DNA of 37,163 bases from Intrasporangium chromatireducens Q5-1 (GCF_000576575.1 NZ_AWQS01000019.1:1-37163); one strand, 5' to 3'. Positions 1 to 8,202 are shown, counted from the first letter of the stretch. Notes: generated from the letters alone by a model not told the origin. Numbers and translations are program-made.

Positions 1-26
1 CTCTCGACGGATAACACCGTCGAGAG
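1..26 (-). terminator. Hairpin downstream of the osmoprotectant ABC operon
   Basis: A perfect 10-bp inverted repeat (CTCTCGACGG / CCGTCGAGAG, 6-nt loop) lies 30 bases past the stop of the substrate-binding protein, at the 3' end of the minus-strand operon. No U-tract is visible, as is common for actinobacterial terminators. Its right arm is also part of a repeat found again at the other end of the window. Confidence 0.55.
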
Positions 27-39
27 GCCACTTCCCGTC
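15..39. repeat. Small intergenic repeat, copy A
   Basis: This 25-bp stretch beginning CACCGTCGAGAGGCCA matches 37131-37155 at 23 of 25 positions. It also resembles the 22-bp tandem unit at 3635-3700 (a TCGA..GG.CACTTC core). It is intergenic and overlaps the right arm of the hairpin at 1-26. Function unknown. Confidence 0.5.
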
Positions 40-55
40 ATGCCGCTGCGGGGGG

Positions 56-997
56 TCAGAGCAGACCGGCGCTGGTCAGCCACTCCTTGGCGACGACGTT
101 GTCGTCCTTGTGGTCGACGACGACCTGCTTGACGAGGTTGGCCAGTGCCGGGGTGTCGAGCTTGGCCGACACCGCGTTGAGCGTCTCCTTGACCACGTCG
201 GCCTTGTCCGTGCGGACGAGGGGCACGACGTTGTCGGACGGGAAGAGCTGCTTCGGGTCCTCGAGGACGACGAAACCGTTCGCCACGATCGAGGGGTCGG
301 TCGTGAAGATGTTGGCGGCCTTGACCTGGCCGTTCTTCAGGGCGTTGACGGTGGCCTGGCTGTCGAGGGGTCGGAACTCCTTGGGCGTGATGCCGTAGAT
401 GTTCTTCAGGCCGACGAGGCCCTGCGCCCGGGTGCGGAACTCCGGCGGCGCGCCGATGGTCAGCTCGGACTCGTGGGCCTTCAGGTCGGGGATCGCCTTG
501 AGGTTCCAGGCCTGGGCCGTCTCCTTGGTGACGGCGAGGGAGTTCTTGTCCTCGGCCGCTGACTTGTCGAGGATCGTGAGCCCCTGCGGGAGCTTGGACT
601 TCAGCAGGTCGTAGATCTTCTGCGGGTCCGTCTCGTTGACGGTCTTGTCGTAGTAGTTCAGCAGCGACCCCGTGTATTCGGGCAGCAGGTCGATCTCACC
701 GCCGGTGATCGCCTTGAGGTAGGTCTCACGGTTGCCGATGTTGAAGTGCCGGCTCACCGTGACGCCCTTGGCCTCGAGGGCCTGCGCGTAGACCTCACCG
801 AGGAGGGTCGACTCCGGGAAGTTCGCCGAGCCGATCGCGACGGAGCCGCCACCGGACCCCGAGGCGCCCCCAGTCGCGCCGCCCGCGGGGGCCGACTGCT
901 GACCGTTGGACAGCGGGTTGCTGCCTCCGCCACATGCCGCGAGCGGCAGGGCGAGGGCCGCCATCGTGATGGCGGCGAACGTGCGCGTGCGGTTCAT
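56..997 (-). CDS. proX: Osmoprotectant (glycine betaine/choline-type) ABC transporter substrate-binding lipoprotein
   Basis: 313 aa. This is the extracytoplasmic receptor that should deliver betaine, choline or a related osmoprotectant to the two permeases encoded upstream. A lipoprotein signal peptide is clear: MNRTRT, a hydrophobic core, then LAAC at about residues 19-22, followed by a Gly/Ser/Ala linker to about residue 50. The mature domain opens VAIGSANFPESTLLGEVYAQ and contains IDLLPEYTGS, both typical of the OpuAC/OsmF family. The ATG overlaps the preceding permease stop as ATGA and has an AAAGAGA ribosome-binding site, so translation is probably coupled. It is the last gene of a four-gene operon, followed by the hairpin at 1-26. 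The exact substrate cannot be told from sequence. The symbol follows the mycobacterial proXVWZ convention. Confidence 0.93.
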   Translation of the reverse strand: MNRTRTFAAITMAALALPLAACGGGSNPLSNGQQSAPAGGATGGASGSGGGSVAIGSANFPESTLLGEVYAQALEAKGVTVSRHFNIGNRETYLKAITGGEIDLLPEYTGSLLNYYDKTVNETDPQKIYDLLKSKLPQGLTILDKSAAEDKNSLAVTKETAQAWNLKAIPDLKAHESELTIGAPPEFRTRAQGLVGLKNIYGITPKEFRPLDSQATVNALKNGQVKAANIFTTDPSIVANGFVVLEDPKQLFPSDNVVPLVRTDKADVVKETLNAVSAKLDTPALANLVKQVVVDHKDDNVVAKEWLTSAGLL

Positions 998-1800
998 GGT
1001 CGATCTCTTTCCGTGTGGGGCGGTGCCGGGGCGGTTGCCTCGGCGAGGTCGAGCTCCGGCCTGTCGACCGCAGCCGCGTCGGCGCCACGTCGGGCCGACT
1101 CGTCAAGGGTGCCAACACGGGGAACACGTCCGGTGATTCCCGGCGAGACCACATACCGCTGGGCGAACGCGAGGACGGCCTCGGCGACGAGTGCGAGCGC
1201 GGCCACGAGTACCGCCCCGCCGACCATCTGCGCGGCATCGCGCGCGGCAAGCCCGTCGAGGAGGAAACGGCCCAGGCCGCCGAGGCTGACCGACGCCGCG
1301 ATCGTCGCGGTGGCGATGACCTGCAGGACCGCGCTGCGCAGGCCGGACAGCACGAGCGGGAGCGCGTTGGGCACCTCCGCCCGCCACAGCACCTGCCACT
1401 CGGTCATGCCCATGCCACGGGCCGCGTCGCGCACGGCTGCGTCGACGCTCTCGATGCCGGCGTAGATCCCGGACAGGAGCGGTGGGATGGCGAGCAGGAC
1501 GAGGACGACGATGCTCGGGATGACGAAGGCGAGGTCGCTCTGGATGAGCGGGCCGACCAGCATCGAGACCGCGAAGAGCAGGCCGAGGCTCGGCACGGCA
1601 CGGACCGCGTTCGTCCACGTGACGAGCCAGCGGGCGCGCCCCGTGTGGCCGACGTAGAGCCCGATCGGCAGGGAGATGAGAAGCCCGATGAGCACGACGA
1701 CCCCGGTGTAGCGCAGGTGCTCGTCGATGCGGTTGGCGATGCCGAGGTCGCCCGACCAGTTCGCGGGATCGGTGAGCCAGGCGATGAGGTCGTGGATCAT
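994..1800 (-). CDS. proZ: Osmoprotectant ABC transporter permease (second)
   Basis: 268 aa integral membrane subunit. The start is the ATG at 1800, which overlaps the previous permease stop as ATGA; an upstream extension in this frame is only non-coding overlap. Hydrophobic segments begin near residue 30 (VVVLIGLLISLPIGLYVG). The binding-protein-dependent transport signature (EAA-like loop) is visible around IESVDAAVRDAARGMGMTEW, the coupling helix that docks on the ATPase. The C-terminal 45 or so residues form a hydrophilic Ala/Pro/Glu/Arg-rich tail that is longer than usual for OpuCB/OpuCD-type permeases. It likely forms a heterodimeric channel with the 1797-2435 product. The stop overlaps the next start. 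Confidence 0.9.
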   Translation of the reverse strand: MIHDLIAWLTDPANWSGDLGIANRIDEHLRYTGVVVLIGLLISLPIGLYVGHTGRARWLVTWTNAVRAVPSLGLLFAVSMLVGPLIQSDLAFVIPSIVVLVLLAIPPLLSGIYAGIESVDAAVRDAARGMGMTEWQVLWRAEVPNALPLVLSGLRSAVLQVIATATIAASVSLGGLGRFLLDGLAARDAAQMVGGAVLVAALALVAEAVLAFAQRYVVSPGITGRVPRVGTLDESARRGADAAAVDRPELDLAEATAPAPPHTERDRP

Positions 1801-2435
1801 GCGACCGCCCTCACCCACGGGGTCAGCACCCGCTCGACGAGCTGGATGACGAGGTCGAAGAGCAGGGCGAGGACGACGCAGGCGATGATCCCGACCCAGA
1901 CCTCGGTCGCGAACGACTTGGCATAGCCGTCCGTGAGGAAGTAGCCGAGCTGGTCGACACCGATCAGCGAGGCGACGCTGACGATGCTGACGTTGCTGAC
2001 CGCGGCGACGCGCAGCCCGGCGGCGAGGACCGGCACGGCCAGCGGCAGGTCCACGGCGACGAAACGAGCCGGGCCGCTGTAGCCCATGGCCACGGCAGCC
2101 TGCCGCGTCGAGGGATCGACGGCCCCGAGCGCGTCGGAGACGGTGCGGGTCAGCAGCGCGATCGTGTAGATCGTCATCGCGATGAGGACGTTGACCGGGT
2201 TGAGGATGCCGTTGCCGAGGACGACCGGCAGCAGGATGAACAGCGCGAGCGACGGGATCGTGTAGAGCAGCCCCGTCGCTCCGAGCAGCGGCCCGCGTAG
2301 CCAGGCGCGACGCTGGGCGAGCCAGCCGAGCGGCAGTGCGAGGAGCAGCCCGATCAGCAGGGGCAGCCCGGCCAGCCACGCGTGTTCGATGGCCCGACCG
2401 ACGATGTCACCCAGGTGGTCGAGCGCCCAGCTCAC
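1797..2435 (-). CDS. proW: Osmoprotectant ABC transporter permease (first)
   Basis: 212 aa integral membrane permease of the ProW/OpuCB type. It begins with GTG at 2435, overlapping the ATPase stop as GTGA. Typical family segments are LPLLIGLLLALPLGWLAQRR near the N-terminus, the long segment TGLLYTIPSLALFILLPVVLG, and the coupling loop LGAVDPSTRQAAVAMGYSG. About five or six membrane helices are expected and the length is normal for the family. It pairs with the second permease and with the ATPase on its cytoplasmic face. Confidence 0.91.
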   Translation of the reverse strand: MSWALDHLGDIVGRAIEHAWLAGLPLLIGLLLALPLGWLAQRRAWLRGPLLGATGLLYTIPSLALFILLPVVLGNGILNPVNVLIAMTIYTIALLTRTVSDALGAVDPSTRQAAVAMGYSGPARFVAVDLPLAVPVLAAGLRVAAVSNVSIVSVASLIGVDQLGYFLTDGYAKSFATEVWVGIIACVVLALLFDLVIQLVERVLTPWVRAVA

Positions 2436-3583
2436 GGAGCGTTCTCCTCGTCCAGGCCGTATGCCGCGGTGCCGGCCTGCGCTTGGGACGCGCGCTCGGC
2501 ATCGCGCTCGCGTTGGATGGCGGAGACGACGTCGGTGGCCAGGACGGTGCCGATGAAGCGGCCATCCGGGTCCGCGACGACCCCCCGGCCGCTCGGTGAG
2601 CTGAGCGCGGCGTCGAGGAGCGCACGAAGCGATCCGTTGGCCCGGGCCACGGTGCCGCCCCGGTGGAGCAGGGTTCGGTCGACGGGCCGGTCGACGGCTG
2701 CGGTGCGGACCCAGCCGATCGGTGCCTTGTCGTCATCGAGGGCGAGGACCCAGTCATTGCCGACCGACCGGACCTCGTCCGGGGTGGCGCCGAGGGCGAT
2801 CGTCGCCTCGTCGCGCAGCGGCAGGGCGGGCGCGGCGGCGAAGGCGAGGGCGCGGTAGCCCCGGTCGCGGCCGACGAACTCGGCCACGAAGTCGTCGATG
2901 GGGTCGGACAGGAGCTTCTCGGGTGCGTCGAACTGGGCGAGGTGGCCGCCGACCCGAAGCACCGCGACGCGGTCGCCCAGCTTGATCGCCTCGTCGATGT
3001 CGTGGGTGACGAAGAGGGTGGTCTTGCCGAGCTCGGCCTGGATGCGGAGGAACTCCTGCTGGAGCTGCTCCCGGACGACGGGGTCGACAGCCGAGAACGG
3101 CTCGTCCATGAGCATGACGGGCGGGTCCGCGGCGAGCGCCCGGGCGACTCCGACGCGCTGCTGCTGGCCGCCGGACAGCTGGGCAGGGTAGCGCTTCGCC
3201 AGGTCGGGCTCGAGCCCGACGAGCTCGATGAGCTCCATGGCGCGGCTGCGGGCCCTGGCCTTGGTCCAGCCGAGCAGGCGCGGGACCGTCGCGACGTTGT
3301 CGACGACGGTGCGGTGCGGGAAGAGCCCGGCGTGCTGGATGACGTAGCCGATGCCCCGCCGCAGCTGCGTGAGGTCCATCGTCGCCGTGTCGACGCCGTC
3401 GATGGAGACAGTGCCAGAGGTCGGGGCGATGAGCCGGTTGACCATGCGCAGCGTCGTCGTCTTGCCGCAGCCGGACGGCCCGACGAGGACGCTGATCTGG
3501 CCGGTGGCCGCCTCGAGCGTCAGGTGGTCGACGGCGGGCGGGCCACCACCGTAGGTCTTGGTCACGCCGTCGAAGCGGATCAT
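2432..3583 (-). CDS. proV: Osmoprotectant ABC transporter ATPase with C-terminal CBS-like region
   Basis: 383 aa, the energising subunit and first gene of the operon. All ABC motifs are present: Walker A GPSGCGKT (35-42), Q-loop Gln83, signature LSGGQ (136-140), Walker B VMLMDE (156-161) and switch His194. The region after about residue 240 is an accessory module. It ends with a CBS-like unit (RGVVADPDGRFIGTVLATDVV), the part that senses ionic strength or nucleotides in OpuA/OpuC-type ATPases. The ATG has a GAGG ribosome-binding site about seven bases upstream. The 140-bp upstream gap holds a 22-bp tandem repeat, which could lie in the promoter region. No specific operator is recognised. Confidence 0.93.
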   Translation of the reverse strand: MIRFDGVTKTYGGGPPAVDHLTLEAATGQISVLVGPSGCGKTTTLRMVNRLIAPTSGTVSIDGVDTATMDLTQLRRGIGYVIQHAGLFPHRTVVDNVATVPRLLGWTKARARSRAMELIELVGLEPDLAKRYPAQLSGGQQQRVGVARALAADPPVMLMDEPFSAVDPVVREQLQQEFLRIQAELGKTTLFVTHDIDEAIKLGDRVAVLRVGGHLAQFDAPEKLLSDPIDDFVAEFVGRDRGYRALAFAAAPALPLRDEATIALGATPDEVRSVGNDWVLALDDDKAPIGWVRTAAVDRPVDRTLLHRGGTVARANGSLRALLDAALSSPSGRGVVADPDGRFIGTVLATDVVSAIQRERDAERASQAQAGTAAYGLDEENAP

Positions 3584-3634
3584 GCGACCTCACGCTACAG
3601 ACTCCGCCCGACAGAACCCCTCCCAATCCTCCGT

Positions 3635-3708
3635 CGACCGGTCACTTCTCCTCGATCGAGCGGTCACTCCTCCTCGCTCGACCGGTCACTTCTCCTCGCT
3701 CGACCGGG
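3635..3708. repeat. 22-bp tandem repeat, three units plus a partial fourth
   Basis: Units occupy 3635-3656, 3657-3678, 3679-3700 and 3701-3708. The unit reads CGACCGGTCACTTCTCCTCG plus AT or CT; unit 2 differs by two substitutions. The array fills most of the gap between the alpha/beta hydrolase stop and the ABC-transporter ATPase start. There are no spacers, so it is not a CRISPR array. Confidence 0.85.
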
Positions 3709-3723
3709 CACCGGGAGCCCAGG

Positions 3724-4431
3724 TCAGATGTCGTAGATGCCGCCGTCGCTCACGGCGTGCTCGGCGATGGACCGGGCCGGGTCGGGCCAGGGCGGCGTCG
3801 CCCCGCCGAGGGAGTCGGCGAGGCCGGCGACGACGACGTCGGTGACGAGTCGGGACCACAGTCGCGCCCGGATGAGCATGGCGTGGTCCGAGCGGGCGAC
3901 CCGGATCAACGACGCGGCCCGGCCCTCGGCGCGCAGCCTCTCCACGGTCTCCCGAGAGGCCCATAGGGGACAGATCGTGTCGCGGTCGCCATGGATGAGG
4001 ACGGTGCTGAGGTCGGCCCTCGCGGGCAGGGGGTCGCCGGCCTCGATCCAGGGCGACATGCCGACGAGCAGCCGGACGTCCGGCTCGTCGGCCACGTGGA
4101 TCGCCGTGCGACCGCCCATGGAGTGTCCGACCAGGGCGATCGGCCGCCCGGGATAGCGGGTGCGCACCTGCCCGAGAGCCCACAGCGCATCGGTGACCGG
4201 CGACCGCTCGTCACCGTTCCAGCCGCGCCACCTGAAGCGGAGCCGAGCGACGGCGAGCGGCTCGGGCGTCGCAGCCGCAGCGACAGCGCGACTGATCGGG
4301 TAGAGCCGGGCGACGTTGTGCGACCACGGCCGGTTCGCCTGCCGCCCCTCGATGGCGCCCCCGTGCAGGATCAGCGCGACGGCGCCCGCCGAAGCGGGAG
4401 CGGCGTCCCAGGCGAGGGAGCTGAGCGGCAT
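3724..4431 (-). CDS. Alpha/beta hydrolase family protein
   Basis: 235 aa cytoplasmic alpha/beta hydrolase (no signal peptide). The nucleophile elbow is GHSMGG with Ser104. The likely acid is Asp149 or Asp151 in LIHGDRD, and the likely base His183 in SDHAML. An HGG oxyanion motif sits at 23-25. The length fits small dienelactone hydrolase or esterase-like members, but the substrate cannot be assigned. The gene begins 11 bases after the dCTP deaminase stop, so the two are probably co-transcribed. Its first codons (ATG CCG CTC AGC) contain one copy of the over-represented word GTATGCCGC described in the findings. Confidence 0.82.
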   Translation of the reverse strand: MPLSSLAWDAAPASAGAVALILHGGAIEGRQANRPWSHNVARLYPISRAVAAAATPEPLAVARLRFRWRGWNGDERSPVTDALWALGQVRTRYPGRPIALVGHSMGGRTAIHVADEPDVRLLVGMSPWIEAGDPLPARADLSTVLIHGDRDTICPLWASRETVERLRAEGRAASLIRVARSDHAMLIRARLWSRLVTDVVVAGLADSLGGATPPWPDPARSIAEHAVSDGGIYDI

Positions 4432-4442
4432 ACGACCTCTGG

Positions 4443-5021
4443 TCAGACGTGCGTGCGGTGGAAGTTCTGGAACGAGCGGCTGGCCGTCGGCCCGCGCTGG
4501 CCCTGGTAGTGCGAGCCGTACTTGCCTGAGCCATAAGGGTGCTCGGCCGGCGAGCTGAGCCGGAAGAAGCAGAGCTGACCGATCTTCATCCCCGGATAGA
4601 GCTTGATCGGCAGGGTGGCGACGTTGGACAGCTCAAGGGTCACGTGCCCGGAGAAGCCGGGGTCGACGAAGCCGGCGGTCGCATGGGTGAGCAGCCCGAG
4701 CCGCCCGAGCGAGCTCTTGCCCTCGACCCGCGCCGCGAGGTCGTCCGGCAGCGTCACCGTCTCGAAGGTGGAGGCCAGGACGAACTCCCCCGGGTGCAGG
4801 ACGAACGCGTCCTCCTCGCCGCCGACCTCGACGAGCCGCGTCAGGTCAGGCTGCTCGGCCGCCGGGTCGATGAACGGGTACTTGTGGTTGTCGAACAGCC
4901 GGAAGAACTTGTCCAGCCGGACGTCGACGCTCGACGGCTGGACCATGTCGGGGTCCCACGGCTCGAGCACGACCCGTCCCGAGTCGACCTCCGCGTGGAT
5001 GTCCTTGTCTGAGAGCAGCAC
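4443..5021 (-). CDS. dcd: dCTP deaminase, probably the bifunctional dUMP-forming type
   Basis: 192 aa. It deaminates dCTP; the mycobacterial type also hydrolyses the dUTP product, giving dUMP for thymidylate synthesis. The dUTPase-superfamily motifs are intact: [11 protein letters not shown] (27-37), [34 protein letters not shown] (100-133) with Glu130 as candidate catalytic residue, PGMKIGQL (143-150) and the closing [15 protein letters not shown]. Length and sequence closely follow the M. tuberculosis enzyme as I remember it, hence the bifunctional call (inference). The start is GTG at 5021. It is transcribed divergently from the AAA ATPase across a 70-bp gap. Confidence 0.93.
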   Translation of the reverse strand: MLLSDKDIHAEVDSGRVVLEPWDPDMVQPSSVDVRLDKFFRLFDNHKYPFIDPAAEQPDLTRLVEVGGEEDAFVLHPGEFVLASTFETVTLPDDLAARVEGKSSLGRLGLLTHATAGFVDPGFSGHVTLELSNVATLPIKLYPGMKIGQLCFFRLSSPAEHPYGSGKYGSHYQGQRGPTASRSFQNFHRTHV

Positions 5022-5091
5022 GACCCGAGACTAGTGGAGCGGCCTTGGCGTTCGGTCCTGCATCGCGTCTGCGGTGCCCTAGCGTGACCAC

Positions 5092-6675
5092 ATGACGGAC
5101 GACAGGGTGGTCGCCGCGGGCGACGAGGGCCGGTCCGACCGAGGCGAGGACGGGCTGGCCGACTTCATGCGGCAGTTTCGTCGCTTCGTGCAGACGGCAC
5201 TGGAGCGGTTCGGCGACACGGAGGGCACCGGGGACGGGCTGACGCAGGCCCTCTCGGGTCACCTCGGCACGGACGCGCGGCGCCTGCCCGTCGTGGCGGA
5301 GAACGTCCCGGCCCACCGCGTCGTCGACGCCGACATCGCACTGGCAGCGCTCGTCGAAGCCGACGACGAGGCCCGTCTCATCGGAATCGCGGGCGACATG
5401 CGACACCACATGACCCTGGCCGACCTGCTGCAGGTCGGCGGCCCGTGGGGCGGGTCGGTGCGGCTGGGACCGGTCGACTATGCACAGCTGCCGACCGGCC
5501 CACGCCCCACCGACCGCCGTCAGGTCGTCTCGTCCGGGGTGCACCTGTTCCGGTGGGACGGGACACCCGTCGTGGTCCGGGTCATGGGGTACGCACCGCA
5601 GTTCGGCCGGGAGGAGGCGCTCCTCGAGGTCATCGCCGCCGATCGTGCGGTCGCCGAGTCCCTCATCGACCGGCTGCGGACCCTCATGGACGAGCGCAGC
5701 GTCCTGCGCGGGCAGATCATCACGTTCGGCTCGGACCCGTACGGGCGGGGAATGGCGGGGATCACGTTCGTGGAGCGCCCCGCGCTCTCGGCGTCCGACG
5801 TCGTGCTGCCCGAGGGGGCCCTCGACCGGATCGGGGCCCACGTCGTCGGGATCGGTGAGCACCGCGAGCGCCTCCGGGCGCACGGTCAGCACCTGAAGCG
5901 GGGTGTGCTCCTCTACGGCCCGCCGGGCACGGGCAAGACGCACACGGTGCGCTACCTGCTCAGCTCGACGCCGGGCACCACCGCCGTGCTCCTCAGCGGC
6001 GGCGCCCTCGGTCACATCCATGCCGCGGCCAAGGTCGCCCGCGCCCACCAGCCCGCCATCGTCGTCCTCGAGGACGTCGACCTCGTCGCCGAGGACCGGT
6101 CGTTCGCGATGGGCCCCCAGCCGCTCCTGTTCGAGGTGCTCGACGCCCTCGACGGCCTCGACGCCGACGCCGACGTCGCCTTCCTGCTCACGACGAACCG
6201 CGTCGCCGACCTCGAGCTGGCGCTGTCCCAGCGCCCGGGACGCGTCGACCTCGCCGTCGAGATTCCGCTGCCCGACGAGGCCGGCCGGCTCGCGCTCCTG
6301 CAGCTGTATGCCGCTCAGCTCTTCTCGCAGGACGCGCTCGCTCACGCTGCGGCGCGGTCGGAGGGCACGACGGCGTCGTTCGCCAAGGAGCTCGTCCGCC
6401 GGGCGGTCCTGCATGCGGCGCTGGCGGGGGATGACCCCTCGGACGCGTCGCTCCGGTCGGCACTCGACGAGCTGCTGTCCGACGCGGAGGTGCTGACCCG
6501 CAGCCTGCTCGGGGTCTCGCCGGGTGGACCCGAGTCCGGGGAAGAGGGCGGGTTCGGCGGCTCGGCCGAGGGTGGCTGGGCGGCCCCGGCACCCGCGCCC
6601 GCGGTCTACCGGGGCGGCCGGGGTGTCGGGTGGTTCGCCTACGCGCCGCGTCCGGGAGCGGGGCCACGGGGCTGA
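5092..6675 (+). CDS. AAA-family ATPase with an uncharacterised N-terminal half
   Basis: 527 aa. The C-terminal half is a canonical AAA module: Walker A GPPGTGKT (276-283), Walker B with a Glu-Asp pair in IVVLEDVDLVAEDR (323-336), sensor-1 TTN (367-369) and a probable arginine finger in QRPGRVD (380-386). Residues 1-240 match no domain I recognise; they are acidic at the start and include repeated Gly/Asp-rich turns. The last 55 residues are Gly/Pro/Ala-rich and probably disordered. There is no signal peptide or membrane segment, so it is cytosolic. It stands alone on the plus strand between minus-strand genes, so no partner is suggested. It could be an unfoldase or remodeller; no function is claimed beyond ATPase. 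Confidence 0.85.
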   Translation: MTDDRVVAAGDEGRSDRGEDGLADFMRQFRRFVQTALERFGDTEGTGDGLTQALSGHLGTDARRLPVVAENVPAHRVVDADIALAALVEADDEARLIGIAGDMRHHMTLADLLQVGGPWGGSVRLGPVDYAQLPTGPRPTDRRQVVSSGVHLFRWDGTPVVVRVMGYAPQFGREEALLEVIAADRAVAESLIDRLRTLMDERSVLRGQIITFGSDPYGRGMAGITFVERPALSASDVVLPEGALDRIGAHVVGIGEHRERLRAHGQHLKRGVLLYGPPGTGKTHTVRYLLSSTPGTTAVLLSGGALGHIHAAAKVARAHQPAIVVLEDVDLVAEDRSFAMGPQPLLFEVLDALDGLDADADVAFLLTTNRVADLELALSQRPGRVDLAVEIPLPDEAGRLALLQLYAAQLFSQDALAHAAARSEGTTASFAKELVRRAVLHAALAGDDPSDASLRSALDELLSDAEVLTRSLLGVSPGGPESGEEGGFGGSAEGGWAAPAPAPAVYRGGRGVGWFAYAPRPGAGPRG

Positions 6676-6694
6676 GCCGCGCCCCAAGGCCACG

Positions 6695-6716
6695 GCCGAG
6701 CGGGACCCAGCTCGGC
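6695..6716. terminator. Short hairpin between convergent genes
   Basis: GCCGAGC and GCTCGGC pair as 7 bp around an 8-nt loop, in the 62-bp gap between the convergent AAA ATPase and SMP-30-family genes. It could serve both strands. A copy of the GTATGCCGC word (reverse, 6715-6723) abuts its right arm. Confidence 0.35.
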
Positions 6717-6737
6717 GGCATACCCCTTGCTCGTGCC

Positions 6738-7583
6738 TCAGCCGCCGAAGGTCAGGGTGGGCTTGCCCGGCACGTCGACGCGCAGCCGGAAGACCGAACC
6801 GGCCGGTGGCTCCGGGTCATCGAGGTTCTCCCGGGAGGTCGTGATGAACAGGTCCCGCCCGTCGGGGCCGCCCAGCGTGCAGGCGGTGACGAGGCGCAGT
6901 GGGAGCTGCTCCTCGTGCAGGACCTGCGCATCGGGCGAGTAGCAGCGGACCTTCCCCACCCGGTTGAGCGCGACCCAGACGTTGCCCTCGGAGTCGACGG
7001 TGAGCCCGTCCGGTGAGGTGCCTTGGGCCTCGTGGAAGACGCGGCGGTTGGTCAGTTCCTCGTGCTCGACGTCGAAGACGTCGGTGCGTCGGGTCTTCGT
7101 GTCGTTGTAGTAGGCGCGGGTGCCGTCGGGCGAGAAGTCGATGCCGTTGGAGGTCGTCACGTGCGGCAGCACGACGGTGACGTCCCCGGTCGGGGTGACG
7201 CGGTAGAGGGAGGCGGCCCCCTCGGTGCGGTCGTAGGCCATCGAGCCGCAGTAGAGGTTGCCCCACGGGTCGCAGCCGCCCTCGTTCATCCGGATGCCGG
7301 GGTCCTGCCACACCTCGAGCATCGGCTTGGGCGCGTCGTCGGGTGTGTCGGAGAGGGCGAGGCCGCGCTCGGTGCCGACGACGTAGCCGCCGGAGGCGCG
7401 GGGCCGGACGAACGCCGCGATCTTGCTGCCCACGTTGAGGCGGTCGACGCTGCCGTCGGCGCGCAGCGTGAGCAGGTCACCGGCGAGCATGTCGACCCAG
7501 CGGAGCCCGCCCCACGTGTCGGACCAGACCGGGCCCTCGGCGTGGTAGGCGATCGGGTCGGTGATCTGCTCAAGCTCGCTCAT
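6738..7583 (-). CDS. SMP-30/gluconolactonase/LRE family protein
   Basis: 281 aa six-bladed beta-propeller hydrolase family, cytosolic. The metal ligands of the family are recognisable: Glu16 (AEGPVW), Asn100 (RMNEGG), Asn146 (TSNGIDFSPDG) and Asp192 (SPDGLTVD). These correspond in order and spacing to the Ca/Zn site of SMP-30 and gluconolactonases, so it probably opens a sugar lactone or similar ester. Length is normal. It follows the small hypothetical gene at 7615-8046 by 31 bases and may share its transcript. No neighbouring sugar-catabolic gene narrows the substrate. Confidence 0.88.
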   Translation of the reverse strand: MSELEQITDPIAYHAEGPVWSDTWGGLRWVDMLAGDLLTLRADGSVDRLNVGSKIAAFVRPRASGGYVVGTERGLALSDTPDDAPKPMLEVWQDPGIRMNEGGCDPWGNLYCGSMAYDRTEGAASLYRVTPTGDVTVVLPHVTTSNGIDFSPDGTRAYYNDTKTRRTDVFDVEHEELTNRRVFHEAQGTSPDGLTVDSEGNVWVALNRVGKVRCYSPDAQVLHEEQLPLRLVTACTLGGPDGRDLFITTSRENLDDPEPPAGSVFRLRVDVPGKPTLTFGG

Positions 7584-7614
7584 CGACCCATCATGGCCCA
7601 GCCGCTGGTCGAGG

Positions 7615-8046
7615 TCAGTCCCACCAGACGCCGACGTAGTGGTGCCCCTCCGGGATGGCGGGCGCGTCGACGAGCCAGTCGACGGAGGCCGCCGGGCCGC
7701 CGCTCGGCTCGGTGCCGGCCTCGCTCGTCAGGGCGTCGACCTCCTCGGGGTGCAGGGTCGTGATGACGGCGGCGCCGCTGGCGAAGGGCCACTCGTCGTC
7801 GGGGTAGACGTCGAACTCGAGCGGGTCGAGCTCCACCCGGACGTCGTGGACCTCGGGCCGGTTCCGCAGGGCGAGGAGCACCCGCCGGACGGTGTCGAGG
7901 TCGATCTCCTCGTCCCGGTTCGGGCCGATGCACCAGTCGCAGTCGTTGCCGTCGAAGAACTGCTCGAGCGTCACGGCGACCTGGGCACGGCGTCCCCCGC
8001 GGGCCTCGACGTGCTCGACGAGCGCCCGTTGCCTGGCGAGGTCCAT
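7615..8046 (-). CDS. Hypothetical acidic protein
   Basis: 143 aa, not recognised. It is strongly acidic, without signal peptide or membrane segment. Notable parts are a Cys pair in GNDCDWCIGPNRDEE (about 33-47), an alternating strand-like stretch VHDVRVELDPLEFDVYPDDEWPF, and an aromatic C-terminus GHHYVGVWWD. The composition is that of a folded soluble protein. Codon use matches its neighbours (GC-rich third positions), which supports a real gene. It lies between the SMP-30-family gene and tRNA-Gly(CCC), transcribed away from the tRNA. Confidence 0.7.
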   Translation of the reverse strand: MDLARQRALVEHVEARGGRRAQVAVTLEQFFDGNDCDWCIGPNRDEEIDLDTVRRVLLALRNRPEVHDVRVELDPLEFDVYPDDEWPFASGAAVITTLHPEEVDALTSEAGTEPSGGPAASVDWLVDAPAIPEGHHYVGVWWD

Positions 8047-8065
8047 GGGTGAGATGGGCCCTTTC

Positions 8066-8093
8066 GTGACGGGGGCGCGGTGTCGGCTACACT
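8066..8093 (+). promoter_or_regulatory. Candidate promoter of tRNA-Gly(CCC)
   Basis: A -10-like TACACT (8088-8093) lies 16 bases after GTGACG (8066-8071), a 4/6 match to TTGACA. This places a start about 30 bases before the tRNA. Confidence 0.4.
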
Positions 8094-8131
8094 GACGCCG
8101 CGTGCCGCCTCCGGTCCGGTGGAGCGGCTCC

Positions 8132-8202
8132 GCGAGCGTAGCTCAATGGTAGAGCGCCAGCTTCCCAAGCTGGATACGCGGGTTCGATTCCCGTCGCTCG
8201 CT
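8132..8202 (+). tRNA. tRNA-Gly (anticodon CCC)
   Basis: 71 nt cloverleaf. The acceptor stem GCGAGCG/CGCTCGC is perfect and the D-arm is GCTC AATGGTA GAGC. The anticodon stem CCAGC/GCTGG closes loop TTCCCAA, giving anticodon CCC. The T-arm is GCGGG TTCGATT CCCGT, and the discriminator is T. The 3' CCA is not encoded in full. It is followed by a strong hairpin. Its 3' 43 nt recur at 9229-9271, which marks this tRNA as the likely insertion point of the small island downstream. Confidence 0.96.

Noticed and set aside
3635-3708. CRISPR array
   Set aside because: The 22-bp units abut each other with no spacers, and there are no cas genes.
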